This document shows, one piece after another, positions 45,401 to 53,610 of a stretch of DNA of 64,000 nt. The position numbers and the translations under genes are program-made. This DNA is from Corallincola platygyrae (GTDB lineage Bacteria > Pseudomonadota > Gammaproteobacteria > Enterobacterales > Neiellaceae): positions 31,837-95,836 of the forward strand of contig NZ_BAABLI010000032.1 of the NCBI RefSeq assembly GCF_039544265.1, written 5' to 3'. Positions within the stretch are counted from its first letter, which is position 1. Each line of letters opens with the position of its first letter. The notes beneath the pieces are model-generated. The model saw only the letters and a list, made by a program, of their open reading frames with translations, searched no databases and was not told where the DNA came from.

Positions 45401-45509
45401 GGTATTCGGGATATTTGCCTCGACGGCGTTGGTGTTATTTATGGTGCCTGCGTTTTATTCAGTACTGGATGATTTCGGCAAAGTCAGCTTCGCTAAATCA
45501 AAGAGTTAA
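42414..45509 (+). CDS. RND-family efflux pump, inner membrane permease
   Basis: The 1031-aa, 12-span AcrB/HAE1-type protein begins with GTG overlapping the MFP stop. The first span is at about residues 10-28, TM4 has the proton-relay pair MMDDAIVIAESI, and periplasmic motifs include GAAPQDAEENLCLRMED and FPELDGDIVEARVVLPPGTPL. The C-terminal half has GIVVNDSILLVQYI and TTAAGMLPLMLETS. Compared with the pump at 21279 it keeps both relay Asp residues. No outer membrane channel gene is adjacent. Substrates unknown. Confidence 0.92.
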   Translation: MISYFTRHPTAANLLMLLMILVGLMVIPTIKRETFPEFKFDYVQAKIVLPGAAPQDAEENLCLRMEDAVDGLSNIAEVRCEAVEGMATLTLKLTPAGDVSRMLLDVQTQINAVNDFPEEAEAPIVTELEMNDRVLDVALVADLPMAELKAYAEQLKRRIKLEAGVKLVEITGFSDHQIRVELSLTDMRRLGLSVEEIADKLRRQNVRLPSGTIETLDKNILIRFDEQKVAPDALARTVISSNSDGGVVRLGDIAKLTDRFELDEEKIVFDGKPAAVLSISKNKEEDVLRVKERLLTLLDEIRPTLPDGVSLQVTNDMSSLVADRLSMMIKNGYQGVILVFLTMWLFFSFRYSFWVAMGLPVAFLAAVAMMPLFGLSVNVMTLVAFLMAIGIMMDDAIVIAESIASHTERGLSRVDAIISGVKKVAPGVISSFLTTVFIFSSLLFLQGQMGSVLKVVPLTLILILTISLVEAFYILPNHLEHALRKPEPTSNGSLRDRFNQRFEQFRNNQLVNTVEWVVRWRYAFLGGVLGVFLVSISLISSGAIKFIGFPELDGDIVEARVVLPPGTPLSETEAIVQHLIDAANKVNDEFSANEDGESYVQHITERYNFNYDAKESGPHVATVRADLLSAEIRNGSLHDFVRQWREQTGALSAPLSMVFKQPEMGPAGRAIEIRLRHDDLDLLKEVSNRVQGYLGEFQGVYGLLDTMRPGKEEIKVTLRPGAEVYGIDGQMLASQLRGAYFHQTADEIQVGPENIQIDLKMAKTDAAKLSNLLNFPITVGDKQIPLASLAHIEFQRGYVRIERIDGLRTVSVLGDVDVGQANTNEVLATFRQELMPQLLDEYPGLRVEFEGEVKESAETGSSMAKGFMIGLFGVFAILSLQFRSYLEPFTVMVAIPLALIGVLWGHLLLGYSLSMPSIMGFVSLAGIVVNDSILLVQYIRHHVEEGDSVHDAVVQASRERFRAVFITSMTTAAGMLPLMLETSLQAQVIKPLVISVVFGIFASTALVLFMVPAFYSVLDDFGKVSFAKSKS

Positions 45510-45597
45510 GTAGAACCCGCTGGCTGTAAGTCCGGGCCCGGCACGAAAATGCGCTTAACTGTGCAACTTTTGAGCACTTGTCGGGTCATACAATGCT

Positions 45598-46155
45598 ATG
45601 AAACGACGTACCTTCATAAAGACCATTGCTGGCTCCGCGTCAGCAATGGCGCTCACCACTCCCTTGAGTGTGTTTGCCAGTAAGCAGTCGGCACAAAGCG
45701 AAAAATCCCTTTCTCTTTTTAATCTGCATACCGGTGAACGCCTGCAGCTGACCTATGCAAATGCGGACGGATACAACGCAGATTCGCTTGCGAAGATCGC
45801 GCACTTGCTGCGTGACCGTCGAACTAGCGAAGTGCATCCGATTGATGTTCGCACTTTGGATTTCTTACACCACGTCTGGCAGTCCTCTGGTGTGGATGGT
45901 GAGATAGGTATTATTTCCGGCTATCGCTCACCAAAAACCAACGCCAACTTGGCCAACAAAAGTGGTGGTGTTGCCAAGCGCAGCCTGCATATGCAGGGTA
46001 AAGCGATCGATTTCCGTATCCAGGGTGCTGAACTGGCAACGATAAGGGATATCGCCTGGCAAAGTAAGCTGGGCGGCGTAGGTTATTATCCCAAGGACCA
46101 GTTTGTGCACATTGATTGTGGCCGTGTGCGTTTCTGGGGCTGGCAGCCAAGCTGA
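45598..46155 (+). CDS. mepK: MepK-like murein endopeptidase (DUF882, M15 family)
   Basis: The 185-aa product has a Tat-type signal (KRRTFIK then a hydrophobic stretch, cut near residue 28). The peptidase domain has SGYRSPKTNANLANKSGGVAKRSLHMQGKAIDF with zinc ligands H131 and D138, and FVHIDCGRVRFWGW with H171, the M15/DUF882 triad. E. coli MepK (YcbK) cleaves 3-3 crosslinks of peptidoglycan. Here it sits directly before an LdtD-type L,D-transpeptidase, the enzyme that makes such crosslinks, so the pair forms a make-and-cut unit in the periplasm. Confidence 0.9.
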   Translation: MKRRTFIKTIAGSASAMALTTPLSVFASKQSAQSEKSLSLFNLHTGERLQLTYANADGYNADSLAKIAHLLRDRRTSEVHPIDVRTLDFLHHVWQSSGVDGEIGIISGYRSPKTNANLANKSGGVAKRSLHMQGKAIDFRIQGAELATIRDIAWQSKLGGVGYYPKDQFVHIDCGRVRFWGWQPS

Positions 46156-46197
46156 TCCTCTGCTTTCATTGTTGGGTGACTCTATCAACCTAATGCA

Positions 46198-47847
46198 ATG
46201 AAAATGAAACAGATTCAGCAATGGAAGCTCGCACTTTTCGGTTGCTTGTTATCAGCGTTTACGTCGGTTTCTACGCCGGTTTTTGGGCAGGACACCCCCG
46301 CCACAATGATGGACGCTATCGCACATCAGCTGGAACAAGCGCCGCCGGAACAGATAGCACATTTCAGAGATATGGGCGCCCTCTACCCTTCCTTGGTGAC
46401 GCTCTATGAGAACCGCGCTTACCAACCTTTTTGGCTGGACCAGAACAGCAAATTAAACGCGCAAGGCAGTGCCCTTTTAGCTCGTCTTGCCGATGCGGAA
46501 AGTGACGGTTTAATAGCAGAGCACTATCTTTTGGATAGGCTGAATGAGCTTGCGATAGGCGATAGTGAGAATAACCCTGTTGCGTTGGAGCTGCTGCTAA
46601 CACTCTCCACCATGCAGTTTGTTGATGACCTGAGAAATGGGCGTGTCACCCCCGGCGACCTTCAATTGGGCCTGCCTGTGATGCACAGCCCAGCTGACTT
46701 CCCCACGTTTTTCTCTGAAATAGAACAGGGTAAATCACCTGACGAAGCTATTTACGAACAAGCTCCGCCGATAAACATTTATCACCAACTGCAAAAACTT
46801 TTGTCTAAGTGGTTACCCATGAGTAAGGAGGGCGAGTTAACACCTGCTGTGCTCCCTAAAACTCTTCATCCTGGCGACCCGTTACCCACAGAGTTTGCGC
46901 TTGCGTTAAGCCAACGAATGGCGCTGATTGGTGCCATACCGCCTCCCGAAAGTGACATATATGAAGGCGATTGGATTGAAGCAGTAGAGAGCATACAGCG
47001 ACTGCACGGTCTGCATCCCGACGGCCTTGTTGGAAAACGGACCTTGGCCGCGATGAATAAAAGTTGGAAAGCCAGGATCGACAAACTGATCACCAGCCTG
47101 GAGCGCACGCGCTGGTTGCCAAGGCATACACCAGAACAGCGCTACATCATCGTCAATGTACCTGAATTTAAGTTACGAGCATTTGATGGGCCGCTGGAAA
47201 ATCCAGAAATGATTATGAACGTGGTCGTGGGCAAGACCTATACACGCTATCGAACCCCAATATTCCGAGAAAACATGACCTATGTGGTATTCACGCCCTA
47301 CTGGAATATTCCCAACAGCATTCTCCGCCGGTCCATCCTACCAAACGTGGATGGCCCCGATTACCTTGCCGCACACCATTACGAGATGGTGGAGTTCTTC
47401 AGCAAAACGGCCCCCACAGTCGCCGCCACGGCGGAAAATATAGAGCGTCTGAAAAAGGGAGAGCTACTACTTAGACAAACCCCCGGTGCGCACAATGCGT
47501 TAGGCCAGGCCAAATTCATCTTCCCGAACGCCAATAACGTCTACCTGCATGGCACGCCTGCGCAATCGCTGTTTGGCAAAGAGGTGCGAGCATTCAGTGC
47601 TGGCTGTATTCGCGTTGAAGATGTGCCGGCACTCGCTGAATGGGTGTTTAAGCAACAGGGATGGGATCGCTCTAAGGTAGATGCAGTGTTAGCGGAAGCC
47701 AAACCAAAACAGGTCAATTTGGAACAACCGATTATCGTTGCAATCCTCTATCTGACCGCAGTTGTGGACAGCAACGAGGAACTATTCCTGTTTGAGGATA
47801 TCTATGGTCACGACAAACGATTGCTAGAGAAGCTGTCGCAGTTGTAG
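46198..47847 (+). CDS. ldtD: LdtD/YcbB-like L,D-transpeptidase
   Basis: The 549-aa product has a signal peptide (LALFGCLLSAFTSVSTPVFGQ). An N-terminal scaffold follows, then a peptidoglycan-binding domain (VESIQRLHGLHPDGLVGKRTLAAMN, about residues 262-285). A YkuD catalytic domain (about 315-490) has LHGTPAQSLFG (H451) and FSAGCIRVED (nucleophile C470). It forms 3-3 meso-diaminopimelate crosslinks in periplasmic peptidoglycan. It lies 42 bp after the MepK gene and 15 bp before a K+ channel gene. Length compares with 615 in E. coli LdtD. Confidence 0.92.
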   Translation: MKMKQIQQWKLALFGCLLSAFTSVSTPVFGQDTPATMMDAIAHQLEQAPPEQIAHFRDMGALYPSLVTLYENRAYQPFWLDQNSKLNAQGSALLARLADAESDGLIAEHYLLDRLNELAIGDSENNPVALELLLTLSTMQFVDDLRNGRVTPGDLQLGLPVMHSPADFPTFFSEIEQGKSPDEAIYEQAPPINIYHQLQKLLSKWLPMSKEGELTPAVLPKTLHPGDPLPTEFALALSQRMALIGAIPPPESDIYEGDWIEAVESIQRLHGLHPDGLVGKRTLAAMNKSWKARIDKLITSLERTRWLPRHTPEQRYIIVNVPEFKLRAFDGPLENPEMIMNVVVGKTYTRYRTPIFRENMTYVVFTPYWNIPNSILRRSILPNVDGPDYLAAHHYEMVEFFSKTAPTVAATAENIERLKKGELLLRQTPGAHNALGQAKFIFPNANNVYLHGTPAQSLFGKEVRAFSAGCIRVEDVPALAEWVFKQQGWDRSKVDAVLAEAKPKQVNLEQPIIVAILYLTAVVDSNEELFLFEDIYGHDKRLLEKLSQL

Positions 47848-47862
47848 ATCTAGGAGCAAGAA

Positions 47863-48642
47863 GTGGCGCAGACAGAGAAAGAAGAGCAGATAGGTCCGTT
47901 TCAGATAGCACTGCTGTTTCTCTCTTTTTATGTATTACTCGCGCTGATGATACAGAGCCTGTTTGAGCTGCCAGCCCCTGTTAACCAAATTCTGAACACG
48001 GCAGATAACCTGATCTGCATGGTGTTCCTTTCCGACTTTTTTATCCGTCTCTATCGCGCCGAGAATCGCGCCAAATTTATGAAGTGGGGCTGGATAGATT
48101 TCATCTCCAGTATTCCTATGCTCGATCCATTACGATACGGGCGAGTCGTACGAGTGATTAGGGTGGTGCGGATTCTGCGCGCGGTACGCTCTACCAAGGT
48201 GCTGATCAGCTATGTGATGCGGCATAAAGCCGAGAGCTCATTCAGCTTAGTATGCACCGTCTCGCTGTTGCTGATTATCTTTGCTGCTATCGCCATTCTA
48301 CAGCTAGAGCAAAATGTCCCAGGAGCTAACATAGAGACGGGCGGAGATGCGCTATGGTGGTCGTTTGTCACCATGACGACCGTTGGCTATGGAGACTACT
48401 ATCCGGTAACGGCAGGTGGCCGAGTGATTGCTGCGATGCTGATGGTGGCGGGGGTCGGTCTCTTCGGCACCTTCACCGGTTTTGTGGCTTCCTGGTTACT
48501 CGAAGAGGATGAAAGAAAAGAGCAGCACACAGTGATCAACCTTAGAAACGATATCGCTCAGCTTCAAAAGCAAGTGACACTTTTGACCGAACAGTTAGCA
48601 AAAACAAACCGCCCTTCTGACAACGCTAAAAGCGCCGACTGA
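47863..48642 (+). CDS. Voltage-gated potassium channel (6TM, Kv-type)
   Basis: The 259-aa product has six spans with an S4-like helix in which Arg recurs every third residue (RYGRVVRVIRVVRILRAVR, about 86-104). A pore loop has the filter TVGYGD (about 173-178). After S6 a short coiled coil (NLRNDIAQLQKQVTLLTEQLA) could tetramerise the channel. The start is a GTG preceded by TAGGAGC. It is 15 bp after LdtD, which suggests one transcript. It should carry K+ across the inner membrane. Confidence 0.9.
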   Translation: MAQTEKEEQIGPFQIALLFLSFYVLLALMIQSLFELPAPVNQILNTADNLICMVFLSDFFIRLYRAENRAKFMKWGWIDFISSIPMLDPLRYGRVVRVIRVVRILRAVRSTKVLISYVMRHKAESSFSLVCTVSLLLIIFAAIAILQLEQNVPGANIETGGDALWWSFVTMTTVGYGDYYPVTAGGRVIAAMLMVAGVGLFGTFTGFVASWLLEEDERKEQHTVINLRNDIAQLQKQVTLLTEQLAKTNRPSDNAKSAD

Positions 48643-48724
48643 CACAAAAACGTCTTCAAATTGACATATTCTGGCGTTTGTTTGCCGCTAGGCTAAGGCC
48701 GACACTTTTGGCCGCTACAGACCT

Positions 48725-49534
48725 TTGAAAAAGCTTAAAAGTTACCAATACGAACGCTACGCCTTGTTATGCAAAGCGTCCTACCCTGAAGAGTTCGATC
48801 ATACCGAATTCGGCTTTGCAGTCGCCGGCAGGCGAGATGTAAAAGACGCCTCGGGCAGAGTATCCATTCGCGTCCTTTGGGGCGAGAAAAAAGAGGTAGT
48901 CGTCGTTTTCAGAGGAAGCCAAAGCCTGCCTGACTGGCTGATTAATTTGGCTTTTATGCCAGTAAAAAGACGCTTTGGCGCCTGCCAATATCGTGTCCAC
49001 TGGGGGTATTCACGTCTGCTCGAACAACCCAGCCCGCCGGTTATCATGGACCACGAGGATGTTTCCGAGGAGCGGGTCAATCCCACTATGACCGTATTTA
49101 ATCGCCTGGTTGAGGTGCTCACACCACTGATTAAACAGGGAAAGCGAGTGGCGCTGACAGGTCACTCTTCAGGGGGCGCCATGGCGGTATTGGCCGCAGA
49201 TAGACTCGAGCGTCTGTACTCTGGTTCCGTGAAGCGCGTAGTGACCTTTGGTCAACCTGGCGTCGGGGCTTGGAGCTTTCAAAAGAAGTACCTTTTGCAC
49301 CAACGTACCTACCGAATATGTTGTGACTTAGATATCGTCACCTTCATGCCGCCTGTGCCTGGACTCTATTGGCATGTGGGCAAAATGCTATGGCTGCACA
49401 ATGACAAGATCTATGAAAACGTGTCAGAACATTTTCGTCTTCTGAAAACCTTAACAAGTTGGCTGATGATGCCCATCACTTATCATGCAATGGGCAAATA
49501 CATTCGGAGGAAAGATTTCTTCGACAGACACTGA
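48725..49534 (+). CDS. Lipase class 3-like alpha/beta hydrolase
   Basis: The 269-aa product has the class-3 lipase pattern. VVVFRGSQSLPDW is the oxyanion strand, GHSSGGAMAVLAADRL carries nucleophile S148, VVTFGQPGVG follows, and DLDIVTFMPP carries the likely catalytic Asp near 203. A late His (SEHFRLL) may complete the triad. No signal peptide is seen, so it is probably cytoplasmic or peripheral. The start is a TTG without a clear ribosome site and is uncertain. It follows the K+ channel by 82 bp. Confidence 0.8.
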   Translation: MKKLKSYQYERYALLCKASYPEEFDHTEFGFAVAGRRDVKDASGRVSIRVLWGEKKEVVVVFRGSQSLPDWLINLAFMPVKRRFGACQYRVHWGYSRLLEQPSPPVIMDHEDVSEERVNPTMTVFNRLVEVLTPLIKQGKRVALTGHSSGGAMAVLAADRLERLYSGSVKRVVTFGQPGVGAWSFQKKYLLHQRTYRICCDLDIVTFMPPVPGLYWHVGKMLWLHNDKIYENVSEHFRLLKTLTSWLMMPITYHAMGKYIRRKDFFDRH

Positions 49535-49555
49535 CTAAAGGCAGTTAGGCGCACA

Positions 49556-49924
49556 TTAAGAGCGGGTTAACTTCGCGCCAACCAGATGAGACATCTGTGA
49601 GGTGTTTGATCTCGCTGACGTGATGACCCAGCGTTGATCATCCAGCATTCGAAACTCCACGCGCCGCATAAGCGAGTCTTCAGGTGTTTTAAGGCTCATT
49701 CCTGAGGCCGCCACACTATATTCGCCTGACAAGCGCAGTTCATCACATTCGATATAGAGCTTGCCACCCAGTTTGCTCAGGCTTACTGGATAGTGAAACC
49801 CGTTGACGAGGGTTATCTCCCAACCTTCTCCTAGAGAATCAGCTACCAAATAGTTGGTCGATGTGCAACCAATTAGCCCTATTGTGAAAGAAGATAAAAT
49901 GGAAAGAAATCGCAGATACTTCAT
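49556..49924 (-). CDS. Small lipoprotein, hypothetical
   Basis: The 122-aa product has a lipoprotein signal (MKYLRFLSILSSFTIGLIGC; lipobox LIGC, Cys20). The remainder is a small beta-rich domain (WEITLVNGFHYPVSLSKLGGKLYIECDELRLSGEYSV) reminiscent of small META/HslJ-type lipoproteins, but without a firm match. It converges with the lipase gene. Confidence 0.6.
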   Translation of the reverse strand: MKYLRFLSILSSFTIGLIGCTSTNYLVADSLGEGWEITLVNGFHYPVSLSKLGGKLYIECDELRLSGEYSVAASGMSLKTPEDSLMRRVEFRMLDDQRWVITSARSNTSQMSHLVGAKLTRS

Positions 49925-50177
49925 TGCGAACAGCTCTCTTTTGTTTAACGTTTGTCTATCAAGAACTGGCGATTCTAATGTAGCAAAAACGTTAAATCAC
50001 CTGTTTATTTTGCAACCAACAGGCGCCGAATTAGCTTTACCTTAACAAACAGTAACTTATTGTTTTAAAAAATATTTTAGTGTCAGAAATTTTTACAACC
50101 ATAAAGTAAAGGTCATCAGGATTCATGTAGAGACCAGAGCCATCCGTTACTTTGCAGGCGCAAAATTCAACCCTTTA

Positions 50178-51221
50178 TCAACTCAAGATCTTGTCAGGAG
50201 TTGATACCTCACGCATACGATTGTGAGAGAAGTAATGTTCAACTAATTGCACCGCTGACAAGTAGGCCCCCTCGACCCTACCACCTGCTGTCCAGTCACC
50301 AATGAAAGCTATATGTTGTTCCGGCCAAACGATCGGCCCACTTAATTGGCACTGAGGAGATACCTGAGCATAGCGCCAGTAGTGAATGTAATGGTGATGA
50401 ATAGTCAGTGCTGGGCCCAGGTGTTTTTTCATCCATTCAACACCCTCCTGGAGTACTTGCTCACTGCAATCTTTGCCTCTGCTTTTCGACCACAAATGTT
50501 GGAAATGGAGTAGCCATAGGTCATCACCATCTTCAGGCAAACTTCGACCAGGCTTTGCTGATAACCTGGAAACCCAGGAGACCATGTCGCCTCCAAATAC
50601 GCCTTGAATTCCTGGATCCACTTCCCCCCGGGTAACAAGCGCTACAGCCCAACACGGCAAATGGCTCTGCCTGGGTAAACGCGCAGCTATATCGTGATGC
50701 TCTGAGAACAGCTGCTTTGCCTGATCTCCTGGCAGGCTGGAAACCAACCATTGATAGGGTCCCCACTCCTGTCCGGATTCATCGTTTATTGTCCACTGGG
50801 CGTTCTTTGATGATGATCTCGGTTTCTGGCTTGCAGAAACAATGCGCCTGTTGAGATACAGGTTTAGGTCCTTGGCATACTGCCTGGCCAAACTGCTCAT
50901 ACTCGGCATCGCAACATAGCGCGTTTCGGTGTCAGGACTGGATACCAACTGACCATCAATGGCTTTTTGGGGAGTAAACTCCCACTGGCTTATATCACCG
51001 GTAGACAACCAGCGCTCAACTTCGGCTTTGAACTCATCACTTCTGGCGGTGAAATATTGTGCACCTGTGTCGACGTCCGCCCAACCAAGTCGTCGGGTAG
51101 ACATCCTGCCTCCCCGACCCCGAGACTTTTCAAATAGGTCCACTTGATAGCCAAGCTTCTGCAGTTTAGAAGCAGCCACAACGCCTGATATCCCCGCCCC
51201 GATAACAGCCACTCTGGTCAT
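50178..51221 (-). CDS. FAD-dependent NAD(P)/amine-oxidase-like oxidoreductase (renalase-like)
   Basis: The 347-aa product has the dinucleotide motif VAVIGAGISGVVAASKLQKLGYQVDLFEKSRGRGGRMSTRR at the N-terminus. This is the GxGxxG fold plus the RGGRM motif of the flavin amine oxidase/renalase group. A central DTGAQYFTARS and a C-terminal IAFIGDWTAGGRVEGAYLSAVQLVEH (FAD binding) are typical of small NAD(P)/FAD-dependent oxidoreductases. An AGGATA ribosome site precedes the ATG. Single gene; substrate unknown. Confidence 0.85.
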   Translation of the reverse strand: MTRVAVIGAGISGVVAASKLQKLGYQVDLFEKSRGRGGRMSTRRLGWADVDTGAQYFTARSDEFKAEVERWLSTGDISQWEFTPQKAIDGQLVSSPDTETRYVAMPSMSSLARQYAKDLNLYLNRRIVSASQKPRSSSKNAQWTINDESGQEWGPYQWLVSSLPGDQAKQLFSEHHDIAARLPRQSHLPCWAVALVTRGEVDPGIQGVFGGDMVSWVSRLSAKPGRSLPEDGDDLWLLHFQHLWSKSRGKDCSEQVLQEGVEWMKKHLGPALTIHHHYIHYWRYAQVSPQCQLSGPIVWPEQHIAFIGDWTAGGRVEGAYLSAVQLVEHYFSHNRMREVSTPDKILS

Positions 51222-51278
51222 CTCTGTATCCTTTAAAAACGAGTAGGCTTTGTTTAACGCGACGGGGTCTGATATTGA

Positions 51279-51449
51279 TCAATAATCAAACCAATCAGTT
51301 CCGACTTGAATAAGGTGGGCCAGCGCCAAAACTGAAAAAGTGATCATGACGAAATCTGAATCATACATAGCCTGTATCCCCCAAGCTTGATGGCTTTTGC
51401 TGTATTGCGGCTTTGCGCCGACAGTTTCTGCTATTTGAAGCAGCGCCAT
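51279..51449 (-). CDS. Possible small protein (56 aa)
   Basis: The frame from an ATG at 51449 encodes 56 aa, with a hydrophobic segment near the C-terminus (FVMITFSVLALAHLI) preceded by polar residues including Trp and Tyr. There is no clear ribosome site and no recognised family. It stands in the gap between two minus-strand genes near the PspA-type cluster and could be a real small membrane protein or a chance frame. Confidence 0.3.
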   Translation of the reverse strand: MALLQIAETVGAKPQYSKSHQAWGIQAMYDSDFVMITFSVLALAHLIQVGTDWFDY

Positions 51450-51512
51450 TTTTAGCTCGGGGAATGGCAATCAGGTGAACAAAAAAAGAAGGTTAGATGA
51501 CCGCGAATATCC

Positions 51513-51929
51513 TTATTCAGCCGTTTCTGGGAAAGATTTAAGTGAACGCAAAAACAGCCCAACACCACCGACCGAAAGCACCAGAATAACGATCAAATCA
51601 AAGGCCGTCATCGAGCGCATATTGAACTGAATTGAAGAGATGACCCCGAACGTGAGCGCAACCAGCGATCCAATCGTTAAAATCCATCCCAATATGTTCT
51701 TACTGTTATAAAAAATAAGGCCAACGCCAAAAATGAAGGGGATCATGACCATACCGCTGGTGACACTCCACATTCCACCAAACGCTCTGAAGCCGTACAA
51801 CGAAGTGCCCATGCCAAACGTTGAACGTACTGTGATAGCGTTGAACAGCATGTAAAAACCACCACACATCATCACTAAACCAATAAAAAACTGACCGACA
51901 CCACCGCGGGTACCACCTGCACCATTCAT
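51513..51929 (-). CDS. Small four-span membrane protein
   Basis: The 138-aa product has four hydrophobic spans (about residues 12-30, 55-72, 80-98 and 108-126) and a Gly-rich N-terminus (MNGAGGTRGGVGQFF). An AGGAG ribosome site precedes the ATG. The family is not recognised. It lies between the FAD oxidoreductase and the DUF6471-like gene, 540 bp from the PspA-type operon, and may belong to the same envelope-stress neighbourhood. Confidence 0.65.
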   Translation of the reverse strand: MNGAGGTRGGVGQFFIGLVMMCGGFYMLFNAITVRSTFGMGTSLYGFRAFGGMWSVTSGMVMIPFIFGVGLIFYNSKNILGWILTIGSLVALTFGVISSIQFNMRSMTAFDLIVILVLSVGGVGLFLRSLKSFPETAE

Positions 51930-52006
51930 AAAGAAACTCCTGCTTCCTGCGTGTTTTGTTAGAAATTGTGACTAATCAAACCATTTAAGTGTTTGCGCGA
52001 TATCAT

Positions 52007-52273
52007 CTATTGATTACGGCTGTTATCAATTAGCTGCTGAATCAAGTCTGGCGTCACAGAAAAGTTGCACACGGCCATAATCTGAATAAAAAGATCGGCC
52101 GACATCTTGCCTTTGTTGACCTTGGACCTCAGATTATTGTCCAACTGGGTTGTACCGTACTGAACATAAAGCTGCTTACTCAGCTCGGCATAGGTGATAC
52201 CACTCTGCGCCATCATGGTACGAACCAAACGCTTTATTACAGAACCGAACGCAGGAGGCGTATCTGTTGTCAT
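52007..52273 (-). CDS. DUF6471-like small helical protein
   Basis: The 88-aa product has the layout VKRLVRTMMAQSGITYAELSKQLYVQYG...NNLRSKVNKGKMSADLFIQIM. This matches my recollection of the DUF6471 family (helix-turn-helix-like: MARxGVTYxxLAxxL, then NLRNKISRGTFSAxFFxQ). A GAGG ribosome site precedes the ATG. It is divergent from the seven-gene PspA-type operon, and the inverted repeat at 52371-52389 lies between them, so it could be a DNA-binding regulator of that operon. This role is inferred. Confidence 0.65.
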   Translation of the reverse strand: MTTDTPPAFGSVIKRLVRTMMAQSGITYAELSKQLYVQYGTTQLDNNLRSKVNKGKMSADLFIQIMAVCNFSVTPDLIQQLIDNSRNQ

Positions 52274-52370
52274 AGTTTTTCCTCGTCAATACGTTGAGAC
52301 CACATTAGCAGGCTTAGAATACAGCTGCAGTGATTAGGTGAGAGTATTGAGACAAAAACATCATAAATCA

Positions 52371-52389
52371 AACAAAAAGAACTTTTGTT
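52371..52389. promoter_or_regulatory. Inverted repeat AACAAAA-AGAAC-TTTTGTT upstream of PspA-type operon
   Basis: A perfect 7-bp inverted repeat with a 5-bp centre, 98 bp before the DUF2170 gene and 98 bp before the DUF6471-like gene start. It lies directly upstream of a TTGACA hexamer and looks like an operator. Confidence 0.45.
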
Positions 52390-52397
52390 GAATATTG

Positions 52398-52426
52398 TTG
52401 ACATTAATTAATTTTAACACCATGCT
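52398..52426 (+). promoter_or_regulatory. Possible sigma-70 promoter of the PspA-type operon
   Basis: A perfect TTGACA (-35) at 52398-52403 is followed at 17 bp by CATGCT, a weak -10 with 3 of 6 consensus bases. The first gene starts 42 bp later. No sigma-54 -24/-12 pair typical of PspF control was seen. Confidence 0.35.
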
Positions 52427-52467
52427 TAAGTGGCTGGTTCGCCAGCACCAATAACACGGAGTGAATC

Positions 52468-52896
52468 ATGAGCTGGACAACACAATCATTACTTGACGCT
52501 ATGTATGAGCTGGAACTGGTTACTTCTGGAGAGATCACCGTCTCTCTGGTAGGTGACTGTTTAGCCGCCACTATGCATGAGCAGGGTGACCTGCCGGTCG
52601 TCATCAGCATCTCGGAAGATCAGATGCTGGTCGAGTCGGTGCTCTTCCCTGTTTCAGTCGTAAAAGACAAAGTCGCCTTAAACGAAGAGTTTCTGCGCAA
52701 CCACAAATACCTCCCTCTCTCGACTGTGGCAATCGAGAGCATTAATGGTGAAGACCATTACGTTCTGTTCGGTGCTCTGAGCGCTACCTCCACCATGGAA
52801 AATGTGTTGTTGGAGCTGACCACACTGGCTGAAAACGTTTTGACTGTTGCTGAAGCGTGTGAAGACCATATCGCCCGCCATCCAGCCGCCGAATAA
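52468..52896 (+). CDS. yjfI: DUF2170-family protein (YjfI-like)
   Basis: The 142-aa soluble acidic protein resembles E. coli YjfI (DUF2170), starting MSWTTQSLLDAMYEL, with VVISISEDQMLVESVLFPVS and the C-terminal LTTLAENVLTVAEACEDHI helix. It is first in the operon and ends 12 bp before the PspA-type gene, the same order as yjfI-yjfJ in E. coli. The biochemical role is unknown; it may bind or control the PspA homologue. Confidence 0.8.
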   Translation: MSWTTQSLLDAMYELELVTSGEITVSLVGDCLAATMHEQGDLPVVISISEDQMLVESVLFPVSVVKDKVALNEEFLRNHKYLPLSTVAIESINGEDHYVLFGALSATSTMENVLLELTTLAENVLTVAEACEDHIARHPAAE

Positions 52897-52908
52897 TAGG
52901 AGAGACCC

Positions 52909-53595
52909 ATGAGCTTATTTAAGAAAATGTTTACTTTTGGTCGCGCCATTAAAGCAGAGCTGGAAGAAGAATTTACCGATGCACAGGCTATCCGCCTGTT
53001 AGAGCAACACATTCGCGATGCGCGTCAATCACTGGACCAAGCAGGTCGCAGTCGCATTGAACTGGCAGGTAAAAAGAAGCTGGCCGAGTCTAAGGTGGCC
53101 AATGTGAAAGCAGAGATCAGCAAGTACGAGAACTTTGCGGTTGAAGCACTCAGCAAAGGTGATGAGGCCCTGGCGACTGAAGTGGCCGAAAAAATTGCAA
53201 CGTTGGAAACGCGATACACAGAAGATCAAGCGCACCTGGATACCCTTAATGCTGACTTCGCCCGTATTGAAGGCATTATCACCAAGAGCAAAAAGCAACT
53301 CAGCGAAATGGAGCGCCAACTTGCTCAGGTAAAAGCAACTGAAGCGGTGCAGAAAGCACAGGAACAGATTGCGGCAACCAGCATTAATGCGAACTCGAAA
53401 GTAGCCAACGCCGCAGAGTCACTGCAACGTATCAAAAATAAGCAAGCTGAGAAGCAGGCTAAGCTGGAAGCCGCTGAAGAGCTATCTAATGAAGGTGACG
53501 ACCTAGAGAAGAAGCTCAAGGCTGCAGGCATTGGCTCAACCACCTCGTCTGCTAACTCAGTACTGGAACGTTTGAAAGCAAAACAATCCAGCTAA
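52909..53595 (+). CDS. yjfJ: PspA/IM30-family protein (YjfJ-like)
   Basis: The 228-aa product is almost entirely coiled coil: an N-terminal amphipathic start (MSLFKKMFTFGRAIKAELEEEF), AIRLLEQHIRDARQSLDQA typical of PspA, and a long helical hairpin to about residue 185. PspA-family proteins assemble on the inner membrane face and protect membrane integrity. An AGGAGAG site precedes the ATG. Its operon partners (DUF2170, DUF2491, DUF350, DUF1190, GSP-like synthase) match the E. coli yjf cluster, not the classical pspABC set. Confidence 0.9.
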   Translation: MSLFKKMFTFGRAIKAELEEEFTDAQAIRLLEQHIRDARQSLDQAGRSRIELAGKKKLAESKVANVKAEISKYENFAVEALSKGDEALATEVAEKIATLETRYTEDQAHLDTLNADFARIEGIITKSKKQLSEMERQLAQVKATEAVQKAQEQIAATSINANSKVANAAESLQRIKNKQAEKQAKLEAAEELSNEGDDLEKKLKAAGIGSTTSSANSVLERLKAKQSS

Positions 53596-53610
53596 CCAAG
53601 GACGCGTAGC

